Notes: generated from the letters alone by a model not told the origin. A stretch of 56,577 nt of DNA from Ignavibacteriota bacterium (GCA_003162635.1 PMNE01000109.1:215-56791); one strand, 5' to 3'. Positions 20,933-31,577 are shown, numbered from the stretch's first letter. Translations and numbers: made by a program.

Positions 20933-20968
20933 ATCGTCCCCCGTCCTTGAGAGTGGACGGAGGACGAT
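20933..20968 (-). terminator. putative terminator downstream of glnA
   Basis: ATCGTCC-C-CCGTCC-TTGAGAGT-GGACGG-A-GGACGAT; 13 bp paired with one mismatch, 26 nt beyond the glnA stop. Confidence 0.6.
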
Positions 20969-20993
20969 GGAATGTTGCAACCGCGCGAAAAGC

Positions 20994-22421
20994 TTAGACG
21001 TCGTAGTACAATCCGAATTCGTACGGATGCGGACGGAGCGCCATCGGCTTGACCTCCTTGTCGAACTTGTAGGAGATCCATGTTTCGATGACATCGGTCG
21101 TAAAGATGTCGCCGCGGAAGAGGAAGTCGTGGTCCTTCTCGAGCGCCTTGAGCGCCTCCTCCAGGGATCCCGGAGTTGATGGAACCTTGGCCAGCTCTTC
21201 GGGCTCAAGATCGTAGATATCCTTGTCCAGCGGTTCGCCCGGATCGATCTTGTTGACGATGCCGTCGATCCCCGCGAGCATCAACGCGGAGAAAGCCAGG
21301 TACGGATTGCATGCTGCATCGGGGCAGCGGAATTCCAGCCGTTTCGCCTTCGGGTTGGGTGAATACATCGGAATACGAACCGACGCACTCCGGTTCCGCT
21401 GCGAATAGGCCAGGTTCACGGGAGCTTCGAACCCGGGGACCAGACGTTTATACGAATTGGTCGTGGGGTTCGTTATCGCGCAGAGGGCGGGAGCATGCTT
21501 CAGAAGGCCGCCGATGTAATGGAGGGCCATATCGCTCAGGTTCGCATAACCATTGCCGAAAAAGAGCGGCTTCCCGTCTTTCCAGAGACTCTGATGCACG
21601 TGCATCCCCGATCCGTTGTCGCCGAAGATCGGCTTCGGCATGAAGGTGACGGTCTTCCCGCGCTTCCGGGCGGTATTCTTGATGATGTATTTGAAGAGAA
21701 GCAGACCGTCGGCGCACTTCACCAGAGGTTCGAACCGCATGTCGATCTCCGACTGCCCCGCAGTGGCTACTTCATGGTGCTGCGCCTCGATGTCCAGTCC
21801 TGCGCCGATCAGATTGGCGGTCATTTCGCTGCGCAAATCCTGGAGCTGGTCCGTCGGCGGCACGGGGAAGTACCCCTCCTTGTACCGCGGCTTGTATCCG
21901 AGGTTCGGGCCCTCGTCACGGCCGGAGTTCCACCGTCCTTCGACCGAATCGATGAAGTGATAGCTGCTATGCTCGTTGGTGTCGAACCGGATGCTGTCGA
22001 AGATGAAGAATTCAGCTTCCGGACCGAAGTATGCAGTGTCGGCGAGTCCCGTGGACTTCAGGTATGCCTCTGCCTTGCGCGCGATGCCACGGGGACAGCG
22101 GCCGTATTGCTCCTTCGTGATGGGGTCGAAGACGTCGCAGATGAAACTGAGCGTCTTGGCCTCGCAAAACGTATCCATGAACGCCGTCGTCGGATCCGGA
22201 ACGATCAGCATGTCGCTTTCGTTGATCGCTTTCCATCCACGGATGCTGGAACCGTCAAAGCCGAATCCGTCCTCGAATGATGATTCTTCGAGCTTGCTGA
22301 CCGGCACGGAGAAGTGCTGCCATTGGCCCGGAAGATCAATGAACTTCAAATCGACCATCGTGACCCCTGCGTCTTTGATCTGCTTAAAGACGGAAGAGAT
22401 GCTCGCAGTGTTCTTTGCCAT
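20994..22421 (-). CDS. glnA: type I glutamine synthetase
   Basis: [55 protein letters not shown]. Confidence 0.96.
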   Translation of the reverse strand: MAKNTASISSVFKQIKDAGVTMVDLKFIDLPGQWQHFSVPVSKLEESSFEDGFGFDGSSIRGWKAINESDMLIVPDPTTAFMDTFCEAKTLSFICDVFDPITKEQYGRCPRGIARKAEAYLKSTGLADTAYFGPEAEFFIFDSIRFDTNEHSSYHFIDSVEGRWNSGRDEGPNLGYKPRYKEGYFPVPPTDQLQDLRSEMTANLIGAGLDIEAQHHEVATAGQSEIDMRFEPLVKCADGLLLFKYIIKNTARKRGKTVTFMPKPIFGDNGSGMHVHQSLWKDGKPLFFGNGYANLSDMALHYIGGLLKHAPALCAITNPTTNSYKRLVPGFEAPVNLAYSQRNRSASVRIPMYSPNPKAKRLEFRCPDAACNPYLAFSALMLAGIDGIVNKIDPGEPLDKDIYDLEPEELAKVPSTPGSLEEALKALEKDHDFLFRGDIFTTDVIETWISYKFDKEVKPMALRPHPYEFGLYYDV

Positions 22422-22503
22422 AACTTGTCCCTTTGGTGAATGAGTAGTGTTGGAAATGTACGTTCACAATCCTGCGGGCGTCCGAAATGCCGTACGCGCC
22501 ATG

Positions 22504-22965
22504 CTATTTCGTTGCCTCCACCTTGATCCGCATCGTCTCTTTCGTGCTGGAAAGGACGAGGTTGGTTCTCGTTCCCCCGACGCCGGGCCACGCCTGGATC
22601 TTGGCCAGAAGCCGCTCCAGACTCCCCGTGTTCGTCGTCCGGATTTTCAGCAGGTGCGATCCCTCCCCTGTGACGGCATGACACTCCAGGATCTCATCCA
22701 CCGCATGCGCATGCTCGATGAATTGCGCGTAGTGCTTTGAGGAATCCACGGAGACGAGAATGAATGCGGTCACATCCCTCCCCAGCTTCTTGGGATCCAC
22801 CGTCGCATGATATCCGGTGATGTAGGCGTTTTCTTCAAGTTTCCGCAGACGCTCGCTCACGGATGGGAGCGAAAGCCCAACCGATTCCGCCAGATCGTTC
22901 CGCCGCGTCCTCCCCTTCTTCTGGAGAATCTCCATAATCTTCACATCTATTTCGTCAAGGACCAT
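22504..22965 (-). CDS. Lrp/AsnC family transcriptional regulator
   Basis: VLDEIDVKIMEILQKKGRTRRNDLAESVGLSLPSVSERLRKLEENAYITGY. Confidence 0.94.
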   Translation of the reverse strand: MVLDEIDVKIMEILQKKGRTRRNDLAESVGLSLPSVSERLRKLEENAYITGYHATVDPKKLGRDVTAFILVSVDSSKHYAQFIEHAHAVDEILECHAVTGEGSHLLKIRTTNTGSLERLLAKIQAWPGVGGTRTNLVLSSTKETMRIKVEATK

Positions 22966-23196
22966 GGAGGCACCTGATATCCTTCTCGTGCGAATCGCTG
23001 TCTCTCCCTCATCACGGCCCCCTTCGCCGCGCTCGTACAGACGGATCGGGGGCTCCCCGGAGCCGGGAGACCTACATAACTAAGGTATTATCGTATATTT
23101 AACTTCAAATATAAGGCAAAGAAGGGTATTTGTCAAGACTTTTTTAAAGAATCGCGTGACGAGAGGCACAGCGAAGCGAGAGAGCGGGGGGAACAA

Positions 23197-23871
23197 CTAG
23201 CTCCCCTCGGCAGCCTTACGGAGCGACCGGACGGCTCCAGGTATATCGGGGGAACCGAAAATGGCGTTCCCCGACACGAGGACGCGTGCCCCCGCTTCGA
23301 CCACTGACCTGGCCGTCCGCGCGTCGATGCCGCCATCCACTTCAAGCATGACGCCGGGCTTCACCGCGCGAATCATCTCCGCAGTCTCCGCGACCTTTTG
23401 GACCGAGGAAGGAATGAATGATTGTCCGCCGAAACCCGGGTTCACCGACATCACAAGGACCATGTCAACATCCCCCAGGACCGCCGAGAGCAAGCGCACG
23501 GGCGTTGCGGGGTTGACGCACACACCCGCCTTCGCCCCGAGCGCTTTGATTGCCTGGATGGTGCGGTGAAGGTGCGGGCACGTCTCATAGTGGACGGTGA
23601 TGATGTCCGCCCCGGCCTCGCGGAACGCTTCCAGAAAGCGCTCCGGTTCCACAATCATCAGGTGGGCGTCAAACGGGAGCGAGGTCAGACGGCGCAAAGA
23701 GGCGATCACCGGGGGACCGAACGTAATGTTGGGAACGAACCGGCCGTCCATGACGTCGAGGTGCAGCCAGTCGGCCCCCCCCGCTTCCGCCTGCGCAATC
23801 TGCCCCCGCAGGTCCGCAAAGTCCGCGGCCAGGAGTGAGGGCACGATAGTAAGTTTCACCTGCTTCTCCAT
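23197..23871 (-). CDS. rpe: ribulose-phosphate 3-epimerase
   Basis: IVPSLLAADFADL, DWLHLDVMDGRFVPNITFGPPV, VMSVNPGFGGQSF, LEVDGGID; start at MEKQVK. Confidence 0.95.
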   Translation of the reverse strand: MEKQVKLTIVPSLLAADFADLRGQIAQAEAGGADWLHLDVMDGRFVPNITFGPPVIASLRRLTSLPFDAHLMIVEPERFLEAFREAGADIITVHYETCPHLHRTIQAIKALGAKAGVCVNPATPVRLLSAVLGDVDMVLVMSVNPGFGGQSFIPSSVQKVAETAEMIRAVKPGVMLEVDGGIDARTARSVVEAGARVLVSGNAIFGSPDIPGAVRSLRKAAEGS

Positions 23872-23906
23872 GAACGTCTCCCGGAAGGGCGGTTCTCCCC
23901 GATCGA

Positions 23907-24692
23907 TCACTTGTTGGGCAATGCGATTTCTTCTTCCGGTTTCCCCGCCTTCACGACGAAGAGATCGACCTTCTGTCCTGCGAGGGCTGCATCGCCGGCG
24001 CGAGGAAATTGCTCGACAATCGTGTTCGGGACAAGTTCGTAGCTCGGCTGATACGTGATGTTCCCGACACCCAATCCGACAGTTCCGAGGATCCTCTGTC
24101 CCTCCGTCACCGTCTTCCCAACGAGGTTCGGTACGAGAGTGCTGCCGGCCACCACCCGCCCGCTGCTGACGGTAATGTCGACACGAGCTCCCCGCGGGAT
24201 CCGCAGTTCGGCGGAGAAGGACTGGGCAATGATCGTGTTTTCGGGATATTGATCGGACGGCTGAAACGTCGTGTTGCCAAGCCGCAACCCCACCCGTTCC
24301 AGCGCGAATTTTGCATCGCGCATCGAGTGACCGCGCAGCAGCGGAACGATGACCTGAATCTCGCCCCCCGAAACCGTCAGGTAGACCCTTCGTCCGTGAT
24401 TGACCACCGATTCCGCCGCCGGATTCTGAAACACCACCGAACCCACCGGAATCTTCGCGTCGGCACGTGTCTCCGCCTCAATGGGTTGGAGACCTGCCGC
24501 TTCGAGAGTCTTCTCCGCTTGCAGGAGCTGGTCACCTGTCACGTCGGGGACGCGAAGGGTGTTTCCATGGTTGACGTAGAGAGGAAGGAGAACGCTGTTC
24601 AGGAGGACAAAAAGGACGATAAGCCCTGCGCTCACCGCCAGGAGTCTTTGCACCCAGGTCTTTTTGAGAAGCCGAACAACCAACGATGCCAT
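23907..24692 (-). CDS. PASTA domain-containing membrane protein
   Basis: N-terminal TM then three PASTA repeats (VPDVTGDQLLQAEKTLEAAGL..., VPLLRGHSMRDAKFALERVGL..., VPNLVGKTVTEGQRILGTVGL...). Confidence 0.85.
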   Translation of the reverse strand: MASLVVRLLKKTWVQRLLAVSAGLIVLFVLLNSVLLPLYVNHGNTLRVPDVTGDQLLQAEKTLEAAGLQPIEAETRADAKIPVGSVVFQNPAAESVVNHGRRVYLTVSGGEIQVIVPLLRGHSMRDAKFALERVGLRLGNTTFQPSDQYPENTIIAQSFSAELRIPRGARVDITVSSGRVVAGSTLVPNLVGKTVTEGQRILGTVGLGVGNITYQPSYELVPNTIVEQFPRAGDAALAGQKVDLFVVKAGKPEEEIALPNK

Positions 24693-24884
24693 GCGCAATG
24701 GGAAGCGGTCGATTGATCCAGGCCCGCACATACCAACAATCACTGCTCCAATATAGCAAATCGTGACGGGATTCACAAGACGCAAACAACTTGCACTCCG
24801 GGGAAAATCTTCGGAACTTTCAGCCTTCCGGTGGCTTGCGGCACCGCCATCCATTTCCGATCCTCTCCAAGAACCCGAGGAACC

Positions 24885-26138
24885 ATGTTTCGTGTGATCG
24901 TGCTTGCGGTCGTCCTGTGCGTTGAAGGAATTGTGTACGTCTCCGCCCGCCGCTGGCTGCGGCAAAGCTGGCCGGACAACCGGGGCATCCAGATTCTGCT
25001 GGCCGGACTGTTTCTCCTGTTCAACGGCACGCTTGCCCTTCTTCTCGTTCTTCACGTGCGGACCACCTGGCTTCCGTCCTGGTTTCTGTATGTCGCAACG
25101 GACCCGTTTTACATCTGGCACGGGGCGGTATTGATTCTCGGCTTCTTCCTGCTCCTTGCCCTGATTCTTACCCTCCTGTTTCGCCTGCTGCGTTGGCTTC
25201 TGCATGCAACGCCGCTGATCGGCAGGCGGCTCAAAGCGTTCGAACGCCGCCCTGCCATCGTGCAATTCGACAAGTCGCGCCGGGTCTTCCTCCGGCGAAG
25301 CGCGTACGGCCTCGCAGCCGCCTCCTTCGGCAGCGCCGCATACGGTGTGTACGCCGAGAAGGACGATGTCCGCTTTACACGGACGCATATTGCCATTCCC
25401 CTGCTCCCGCCATCCATGGATGGCTTTACGATCGCGATGGCCAGCGATATTCACTCCAGTCCCTTCATGACCAAGGCCGAGATGGACGCGTGCGTCCAGG
25501 CGCTTCTCTCCGTGGATGCCGATGTGATCGTCGTCCCGGGGGACTTCGTCACCAGCGCCACCGAAGAAGTGTATCCGTTTGCGGAGTCGTTCAGCGCGCT
25601 TCACGCACCGTCGGGCGTGTACGGCGTGATGGGGAACCACGATTTCTTTGCCGCTGATCCTGATCGTGTCGCCCGCGAGGTGAACGACTGCGGCATCCGA
25701 CTTCTTCACAACGAGCGCACACTCGTCACGAAAGGGGGAGGGAGCATCGCGTTGGTGGGCATCGACGACGTGGGACGACCGGAACGGGCTTCAGCATATC
25801 TCCGGAGCGCGCTCCGTGGCGCATCCCCCGAAGTGCCGAGCATCCTTTTGTGCCACCGGCCCTATTTCCTCCCGCAAGCCGCGGAGGAAGGCATCGACCT
25901 CGTTCTGAGTGGACACACACACGGCGGACAGATTGTTTTCGGACGGTTCGGCAACGTCACACTGACGCCGGCCCAGCTCTTTTCCCCTTACGTCTGGGGA
26001 CACTACCGCCACGGTGCAGCGCAAATGTTCGTCTCCCGCGGCGTCGGCACGGTCGGGCTCCCCATGCGGATCAATTGCCCGCCCGAGATCGTTGTGATCA
26101 CACTTTCGCGCAGCAGAGTGTGGCAGCCGCGTGGTTGA
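24885..26138 (+). CDS. membrane-anchored metallophosphoesterase (YkuE/YaeI-like)
   Basis: TIAMASDIHSSPF, VIVVPGDFV, GVMGNHDFF, LSGHTHGGQ. Confidence 0.92.
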   Translation: MFRVIVLAVVLCVEGIVYVSARRWLRQSWPDNRGIQILLAGLFLLFNGTLALLLVLHVRTTWLPSWFLYVATDPFYIWHGAVLILGFFLLLALILTLLFRLLRWLLHATPLIGRRLKAFERRPAIVQFDKSRRVFLRRSAYGLAAASFGSAAYGVYAEKDDVRFTRTHIAIPLLPPSMDGFTIAMASDIHSSPFMTKAEMDACVQALLSVDADVIVVPGDFVTSATEEVYPFAESFSALHAPSGVYGVMGNHDFFAADPDRVAREVNDCGIRLLHNERTLVTKGGGSIALVGIDDVGRPERASAYLRSALRGASPEVPSILLCHRPYFLPQAAEEGIDLVLSGHTHGGQIVFGRFGNVTLTPAQLFSPYVWGHYRHGAAQMFVSRGVGTVGLPMRINCPPEIVVITLSRSRVWQPRG

Positions 26139-26188
26139 TTCTCTTCTCTTTATTCAATAGTATTTGATATTCATCCTCTTCCATCCTG

Positions 26189-26587
26189 ATGGACCACAAA
26201 GTGCTCGTCCGGCTGGCCCGGTTGGCGAAGAAACACTCCTATTCTCCTTATTCCCGTTTCCGCGTCGGTGCCGCGCTTCTCGCTCGATCGGGAAAGGTGT
26301 ACACGGGCTGCAATATCGAAAACAGTTCCTATGGGCTGACTGTCTGCGCCGAACGAACGGCGATTTTCAAGGCCGTGTCCGAAGGAGTGCGGGGGTTTTC
26401 TGCCATCGCTATCGCCACCGATGAAGACCGCGGCACCCCGCCCTGCGGCGCGTGCCGCCAGGTGCTTCTGGATCTCGCCGGCGACATCGAGGTCATTATG
26501 GTCGGAAGGAAAGGACCCGCAACGGTCACCACGATGAGCGAATTGCTCCCTTTGCCCTTCGGTGCAACACATCTCGTCAAGGAATAG
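26189..26587 (+). CDS. cdd: cytidine deaminase
   Basis: YSPYSRFRVGAALL, NIENSSYGLTVCAERTAIFKA, PPCGACRQVL. Confidence 0.96.
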   Translation: MDHKVLVRLARLAKKHSYSPYSRFRVGAALLARSGKVYTGCNIENSSYGLTVCAERTAIFKAVSEGVRGFSAIAIATDEDRGTPPCGACRQVLLDLAGDIEVIMVGRKGPATVTTMSELLPLPFGATHLVKE

Positions 26588-26593
26588 CCGCTT

Positions 26594-27169
26594 ATGAGTG
26601 CTCCCACCTCGCATGATTCACCCCATGATGTGGGATGGATCGAAGTCATCGCCGGATGCATGTTCAGCGGCAAGACAGAAGAATTGATCCGACGCATACG
26701 ACGCGCCCAGATCGCACGCCAGGAGGTGGCAATCTTCAAGCCGAAAATCGACAGCCGGTATAGCCCGGACCATATCGTCTCCCATAGTGATGCAAAGCTG
26801 CTCTCCACGGTGGTCGATTCCTCAGCCGATATCTTGCGGCTCGCCGGGAATGCGCAGGTCGTCGGGATCGACGAAGGCCAGTTCTTTGACATGGGCATTG
26901 TGGACGCGGCGGAGACGCTCGCCAACCGGGGAAAACGCGTGATCATCGCCGGCCTCGATCAGGATTACCGCGGAAAGCCGTTCGAACCCATGCCGCAGCT
27001 CCTTGCCATTGCCGAGTATATCACCAAGACCCTGGCGATCTGCGTCGTCTGCGGCAATCCTGCCGATCGGACACAGCGGACAACCGCAGCAAACGAGAGA
27101 GTCCTCGTCGGGGCAACGGACTCGTACGAGGCCCGATGCCGCCGCTGTTTTGAGCCACCGACAACCTGA
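26594..27169 (+). CDS. tdk: thymidine kinase
   Basis: [40 protein letters not shown]. Confidence 0.96.
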   Translation: MSAPTSHDSPHDVGWIEVIAGCMFSGKTEELIRRIRRAQIARQEVAIFKPKIDSRYSPDHIVSHSDAKLLSTVVDSSADILRLAGNAQVVGIDEGQFFDMGIVDAAETLANRGKRVIIAGLDQDYRGKPFEPMPQLLAIAEYITKTLAICVVCGNPADRTQRTTAANERVLVGATDSYEARCRRCFEPPTT

Positions 27170-27187
27170 ACCACGCAGATACCGGCC

Positions 27188-28546
27188 ATGACGCTTCTGT
27201 CCGTTCTCCAAGGCGCTTTCGGGCTCCTCCTCCTCGTGGGGATCGCCTTTGCATTTTCGAACAACAAGAAGATCATCGACTGGCGGCTGGTTCTGGCTGG
27301 GTTCGGACTTCAGCTCGTGTTTGCCGTCCTGATGCTGAAAGGGACGGATCTCGCCGACTACTTCTCCCCCCTTGGCTGGCCCATGCTGGCCTTCGAATGG
27401 CTCAGCGTGATTTTTGTCAGGGTGGTTGGATTCACCACCGAGGGAGCCCGATTCGTGTTCGGCAATCTCGCCGTTGGACCAGGTGCGCAAGGTAGTCTGG
27501 GAGTCTTTTTCGCCTTCCAGGTCCTGCCATCGATCATCTTCTTCGCCGCTCTGATGTCCTTGATGTACTACCTCGGAATCATGCAGCGCATCGTCCAAGC
27601 GATGGCATGGGTCATGGCACGGGTGATGGGGACGAGCGGTGCCGAGTCCTTGTCCAATACGGCGAGTATCTTCGTCGGACAGACGGAAGCCCCGCTGATC
27701 ATCAAGCCCTTCTTGAAGACGCTGACACGATCCGAACTGCTGACGATTATGATTGGCGGCATGTGTACGATAGCAGGCGGGGTGATGGCTGCATACGTTC
27801 AATTGCTCGGCTATAGCTATTCCCAGGCACACGGACTGCCGCTCGAGGTGGGGCAGGCGAAATTCGCCGCACAACTTCTTGGGGCGAGTATCATGGCGGC
27901 GCCGGCCGGGCTTGCGATCTCCAAGATTCTGTATCCCGAGACAGGGACCCCGGTGACAAAGGGAAGCGTCCGGATCACCATCGAACGTCCGGCGTCCAAT
28001 GCCATCGAAGCCGCCGCCGCGGGCGCCACCGACGGCCTCCAGCTCGCCTTGACTGTCGGTGCGATGCTCATCGCGTTTATCGCATTGATCGCGATGTGTA
28101 ATGCAGTGCTGACATGGCTCGGGGACGTGACAGGAGCCAATGCTCCCCTCATGACCGCCTACGGCCAACCCCTTTCGCTCCAGCTGATCTTCGGGGTTGT
28201 CCTCCAATATCTTGCCTTTGCCATCGGCGTCCCCTGGTCAGAGGCACTCCATGTCGGCTCCGTGATCGGGACGAAACTCGTCCTGAACGAGTTTGTCGGA
28301 TACACCGATCTTGCTGCGCTGATCTCCGCCCACAAGATCGTGTCGGAGAAGGCGATCATGATTGCTACGTTCTCTTTGTGCGGGTTCGCCAACTTTTCTT
28401 CCATCGCCATTCAAATCGGCGCCATCAGTCCGCTGGCGCCGGAGCGACGAAAAGACCTCGCCTCCCTCGGCCTCCGGGCGGTTCTCGGCGGTACTCTGGC
28501 GAACCTGATGACCGCGACGATTGCGGGAATGTTTTTCGGATCCTGA
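27188..28546 (+). CDS. concentrative nucleoside transporter (NupC/CNT family)
   Basis: Polytopic; GTSGAESLSNTASIFVGQTEAPLIIKPFL, EFVGYTDLA, ALCGFANF-like 'SLCGFANFSSIAIQIG'. Confidence 0.94.
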   Translation: MTLLSVLQGAFGLLLLVGIAFAFSNNKKIIDWRLVLAGFGLQLVFAVLMLKGTDLADYFSPLGWPMLAFEWLSVIFVRVVGFTTEGARFVFGNLAVGPGAQGSLGVFFAFQVLPSIIFFAALMSLMYYLGIMQRIVQAMAWVMARVMGTSGAESLSNTASIFVGQTEAPLIIKPFLKTLTRSELLTIMIGGMCTIAGGVMAAYVQLLGYSYSQAHGLPLEVGQAKFAAQLLGASIMAAPAGLAISKILYPETGTPVTKGSVRITIERPASNAIEAAAAGATDGLQLALTVGAMLIAFIALIAMCNAVLTWLGDVTGANAPLMTAYGQPLSLQLIFGVVLQYLAFAIGVPWSEALHVGSVIGTKLVLNEFVGYTDLAALISAHKIVSEKAIMIATFSLCGFANFSSIAIQIGAISPLAPERRKDLASLGLRAVLGGTLANLMTATIAGMFFGS

Positions 28547-29355
28547 TGCCCTTCAACCATACACACATTGATGCGTCCCTCCGGCATATCCGCGCGCAGA
28601 CCGATAGTACACCCGATATCGCCCTGGTGCTGGGATCAGGCCTGTCGGATTATGCGGACACATTGCATGCGTCGGCATCCGTGGCGACGCATGCAATCCC
28701 CTACTACCCCAGGCCGACTGTTCCCGGCCACAGGGGGAATCTCGTCTTTGCCCGCCTCGGCGCACACCGACTCCTTCTTTTTCAGGGACGCGTTCATTTC
28801 TACGAATCGAACGACTACAGCCAGGTCCTCTATCCCGTAGCGATTGCCCACCATTTGGGTGCGCGAATTCTCATCGCAACGAACGCCGCAGGGGGAATCA
28901 ACCCATTATTCTCCTCCGGGGATCTGATGCTCATCGAAGAACAAATTGATCTCACCCTTCACGGAGTCACCTCCGGAGAGACACGGGGTCGGCGGGAGCC
29001 GATCTTCGATTGCTTCCTGAAATCCGTTGCCGCCGAGACGGCACGGAATGATGGAATTCCCATGAAGCGCGGCGTGTATGTTGCTGTCAAGGGACCTACG
29101 TACGAGACTGCCGCTGAAGTGGAAATGATCCGAAGATGCGGAGGTGATGCAGTAGGAATGTCAACAGTGAAGGAGACCGAACTCGCGGCCGACTATGGAA
29201 TGCAGGTGCTCGGTATCTCCTGCATTACGAACAAGGCAACCGGACTCGGATCAAGCAAATTGAATCATACGGATGTGACGGAAGCAGGCAGGCGTGTCCG
29301 TGATTCACTTTCCCAGCTTCTCACGCACATCATCGAGGCGCTCCCCCCCTCCTGA
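28546..29355 (+). CDS. purine-nucleoside phosphorylase
   Basis: IALVLGSGLSDYAD, PGHRGNLVFARLG, FQGRVHFYE, GPTYETAAEVEMIRRCGGDAVGMSTVKE; TGATG overlap with upstream transporter. Confidence 0.94.
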   Translation: MPFNHTHIDASLRHIRAQTDSTPDIALVLGSGLSDYADTLHASASVATHAIPYYPRPTVPGHRGNLVFARLGAHRLLLFQGRVHFYESNDYSQVLYPVAIAHHLGARILIATNAAGGINPLFSSGDLMLIEEQIDLTLHGVTSGETRGRREPIFDCFLKSVAAETARNDGIPMKRGVYVAVKGPTYETAAEVEMIRRCGGDAVGMSTVKETELAADYGMQVLGISCITNKATGLGSSKLNHTDVTEAGRRVRDSLSQLLTHIIEALPPS

Positions 29356-31494
29356 TGGGGACGCAATCTCTCGTTGGCCTTCCCAAGGCGAATCCGGGCC
29401 GGCGGAAGGCCGCCCGGAAGCAACGCGTGAGGAATTCATTATGACAAGAAAACTGCTGAAAACCATCGCCCCCGCCGCAAAGACCGGTTCGAGTTTTCCC
29501 ATCACGGCTAATCCCATTCCTGCGGCATTATAGCAAAAGGCCCAGAGAAAATTCCAGACGATTGTCCGGCGCACGCGGCGGCCGAATGCAAAAATCCACG
29601 GCACCTGCGCGATATCATCGTCCATGATCACGACATCAGAGGCCATGCGTGAGAGATCTGTTCCGGAACGGAAAGAAATCCCTATGTTCGCCGCAGCAAG
29701 CGCCACAGAATCGTTTATCCCATCCCCCACCATGGCTGCCAGCGCACCGGTTGCTCGCTTCTCTGTGATAAGCAATGCCTTCTCCTCCGGCCGAAGGCGC
29801 CCTCGAACCTCTCCGTGAAAGCGAAGCGCAGAGGCCACTCCGGCAACCTGTTCCTCTCCGTCCCCCGATACCAAATGCAGATGCATTCCCATCTGTTCAA
29901 GCCGGCGGACCGCAATGACGGATCCTCTCTTCAGGTCATTGGTAAACACAAAAGTACCGCATTTCACGTCATCTACCCAGACAGAACTTCTTGTCAGTAA
30001 AGCAATTATACTGTTTGACTTTAATTTTTCTCTACTATCTCTTTCGGCTCCAATAAGTACGACGTGCCTTCTTCCACTACCCGTGTCAACATATCCACTG
30101 ATCCCCTCGCCGGGCAGGGACCTGACTTCTTCCCCCGCAAAGAGGTCGCTGTGCACCGCATCGGCATATCGAACGATTGCTCTCCCTGCAGGATGCTCAG
30201 AGTGCAGTTCTATTGCTCGGGCCATCCCCAGGACATCGGCCTCCCCCCATTCCTCGCCGAGCCGCTCAAACCCCACAACACAAAGATTCCCCTCCGTCAG
30301 TGTCCCTGTTTTGTCCAAAAAGACCTCTCCAACCTCGCCGGCAGTTTCCAGCGATGCCATCGACTTGAACAGAACCCCCCTTTTCGCCGCTGCCGTATAG
30401 CCGATGAAACCGACCAGCGTCGCTCCAATACCCAATGCGCAAGGACAGGCGATCAGGAGCACAGAAAGGCCGTTCAACAGCCCCGTCGTCGGGTTCGACC
30501 ACACACCCCAGAAGACCCCCGTGGCAAGGGAGAGAAGAATACTGCCTGGAACAAACACGCGCGTTATCCTCTCAGCGAGAAGTTGTGCAGGGGATCGCGC
30601 CGTCAGGACCTCTTCGGTCAGGGCGTGTAGCCGCGCCAGCAGGCCGCTCCCCGCTGTTGCTCCTGCAACCATGACGATCGTCCCGTCGTAATTGAGTGAG
30701 CCACCGATCACTTTGTCCCCGCCGACCTTCGTGACGGGGGCTGACTCACCGGTCAGCATCGCCTCGTTGACCGACGTGGCGCCCTCCTTGACCTCGCCGT
30801 CCACCGGAATCTCCTCACCCGGCAGAATCCTTATCCTGTCACCAGGCGCGAGAACATCCACCTCAACAACATGTTCCTCGCTCCCGTCGATACGCCGGGC
30901 TCTTCCCCTCACGTTGCCAAAAAGATGCTGTAGCGCATGCGAGCTTTTGAGCCGTGCATTCGCCTCAAGGTAGCGGCCAAAGGTGACGAGAACGAGCACC
31001 ATCGTCGCCGTGTCGTAATAGATCGCAGATCCTCCCGTAAACGTGGAATAGAGCGAGAGAATGAACGCTGCGGTCGATCCGCATGCAATCAGCGTGTCGA
31101 CGCCGGGAATGCCATTCCTCACTTCGCGGATCGCATTTCTGAGGTATGGCAATCCTATGAGGAGATAGACCGGGACAGAGAGGACGAAGACAAGGTAGGT
31201 GATCGAGCGGCGGGACTCCGGCTCTACTGGGAAGAGAAAGGAGAGCTTGTTCCCGTAGAGCGCCCAGGTGAAAGTCATCGCATTCATCGCCAGGAATCCG
31301 GCGAGTCCCAGGCGGGCCAGGAAGAGGATGGGGACCCCTTCTTCCCCTTTTTCCCCCGTAATCGTGTTCACCAGGTAGCATCCGTAGCAGCAGAAACGTC
31401 TCCGATGCGCTCGCCCAAAGCCGGGGAACTGCACTTCAGGTATCGGAAGACCGCATTGCTCGCAAAGGTCCGGATTGGCGGATTCGACCATCAT
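29305..31494 (-). CDS. copper-type heavy metal P-type ATPase (CcoI/FixI- or CopA-like)
   Basis: CPCALGIGAT, DKTGTLTEG, SEHPAGRA, GDGINDSVAL, CYN and MVFSS TM signatures; N-terminal CEQCG...FCCYGC cluster. Confidence 0.9.
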   Translation of the reverse strand: MMVESANPDLCEQCGLPIPEVQFPGFGRAHRRRFCCYGCYLVNTITGEKGEEGVPILFLARLGLAGFLAMNAMTFTWALYGNKLSFLFPVEPESRRSITYLVFVLSVPVYLLIGLPYLRNAIREVRNGIPGVDTLIACGSTAAFILSLYSTFTGGSAIYYDTATMVLVLVTFGRYLEANARLKSSHALQHLFGNVRGRARRIDGSEEHVVEVDVLAPGDRIRILPGEEIPVDGEVKEGATSVNEAMLTGESAPVTKVGGDKVIGGSLNYDGTIVMVAGATAGSGLLARLHALTEEVLTARSPAQLLAERITRVFVPGSILLSLATGVFWGVWSNPTTGLLNGLSVLLIACPCALGIGATLVGFIGYTAAAKRGVLFKSMASLETAGEVGEVFLDKTGTLTEGNLCVVGFERLGEEWGEADVLGMARAIELHSEHPAGRAIVRYADAVHSDLFAGEEVRSLPGEGISGYVDTGSGRRHVVLIGAERDSREKLKSNSIIALLTRSSVWVDDVKCGTFVFTNDLKRGSVIAVRRLEQMGMHLHLVSGDGEEQVAGVASALRFHGEVRGRLRPEEKALLITEKRATGALAAMVGDGINDSVALAAANIGISFRSGTDLSRMASDVVIMDDDIAQVPWIFAFGRRVRRTIVWNFLWAFCYNAAGMGLAVMGKLEPVFAAGAMVFSSFLVIMNSSRVASGRPSAGPDSPWEGQREIASPSGGGERLDDVREKLGK

Positions 31495-31577
31495 CAGGTG
31501 TGCTGCCGGTTTTCGCAGGGAGATTGTTGTTTCGAAGATACGGAATTGGAGGCGAACAGGAAAGCCGGATGGAAAGG

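Noticed and set aside
24693-25709. N-terminal part of the 600-aa minus ORF upstream of the PASTA protein
   Set aside because: Overlaps the metallophosphoesterase gene on the plus strand and lacks domain signal; the true start is likely MASLVVRLLKK at 24692.
26822-28207. 461-aa minus-strand ORF antisense to tdk/nupC
   Set aside because: Spans two well-supported plus-strand genes and has spurious-looking composition.
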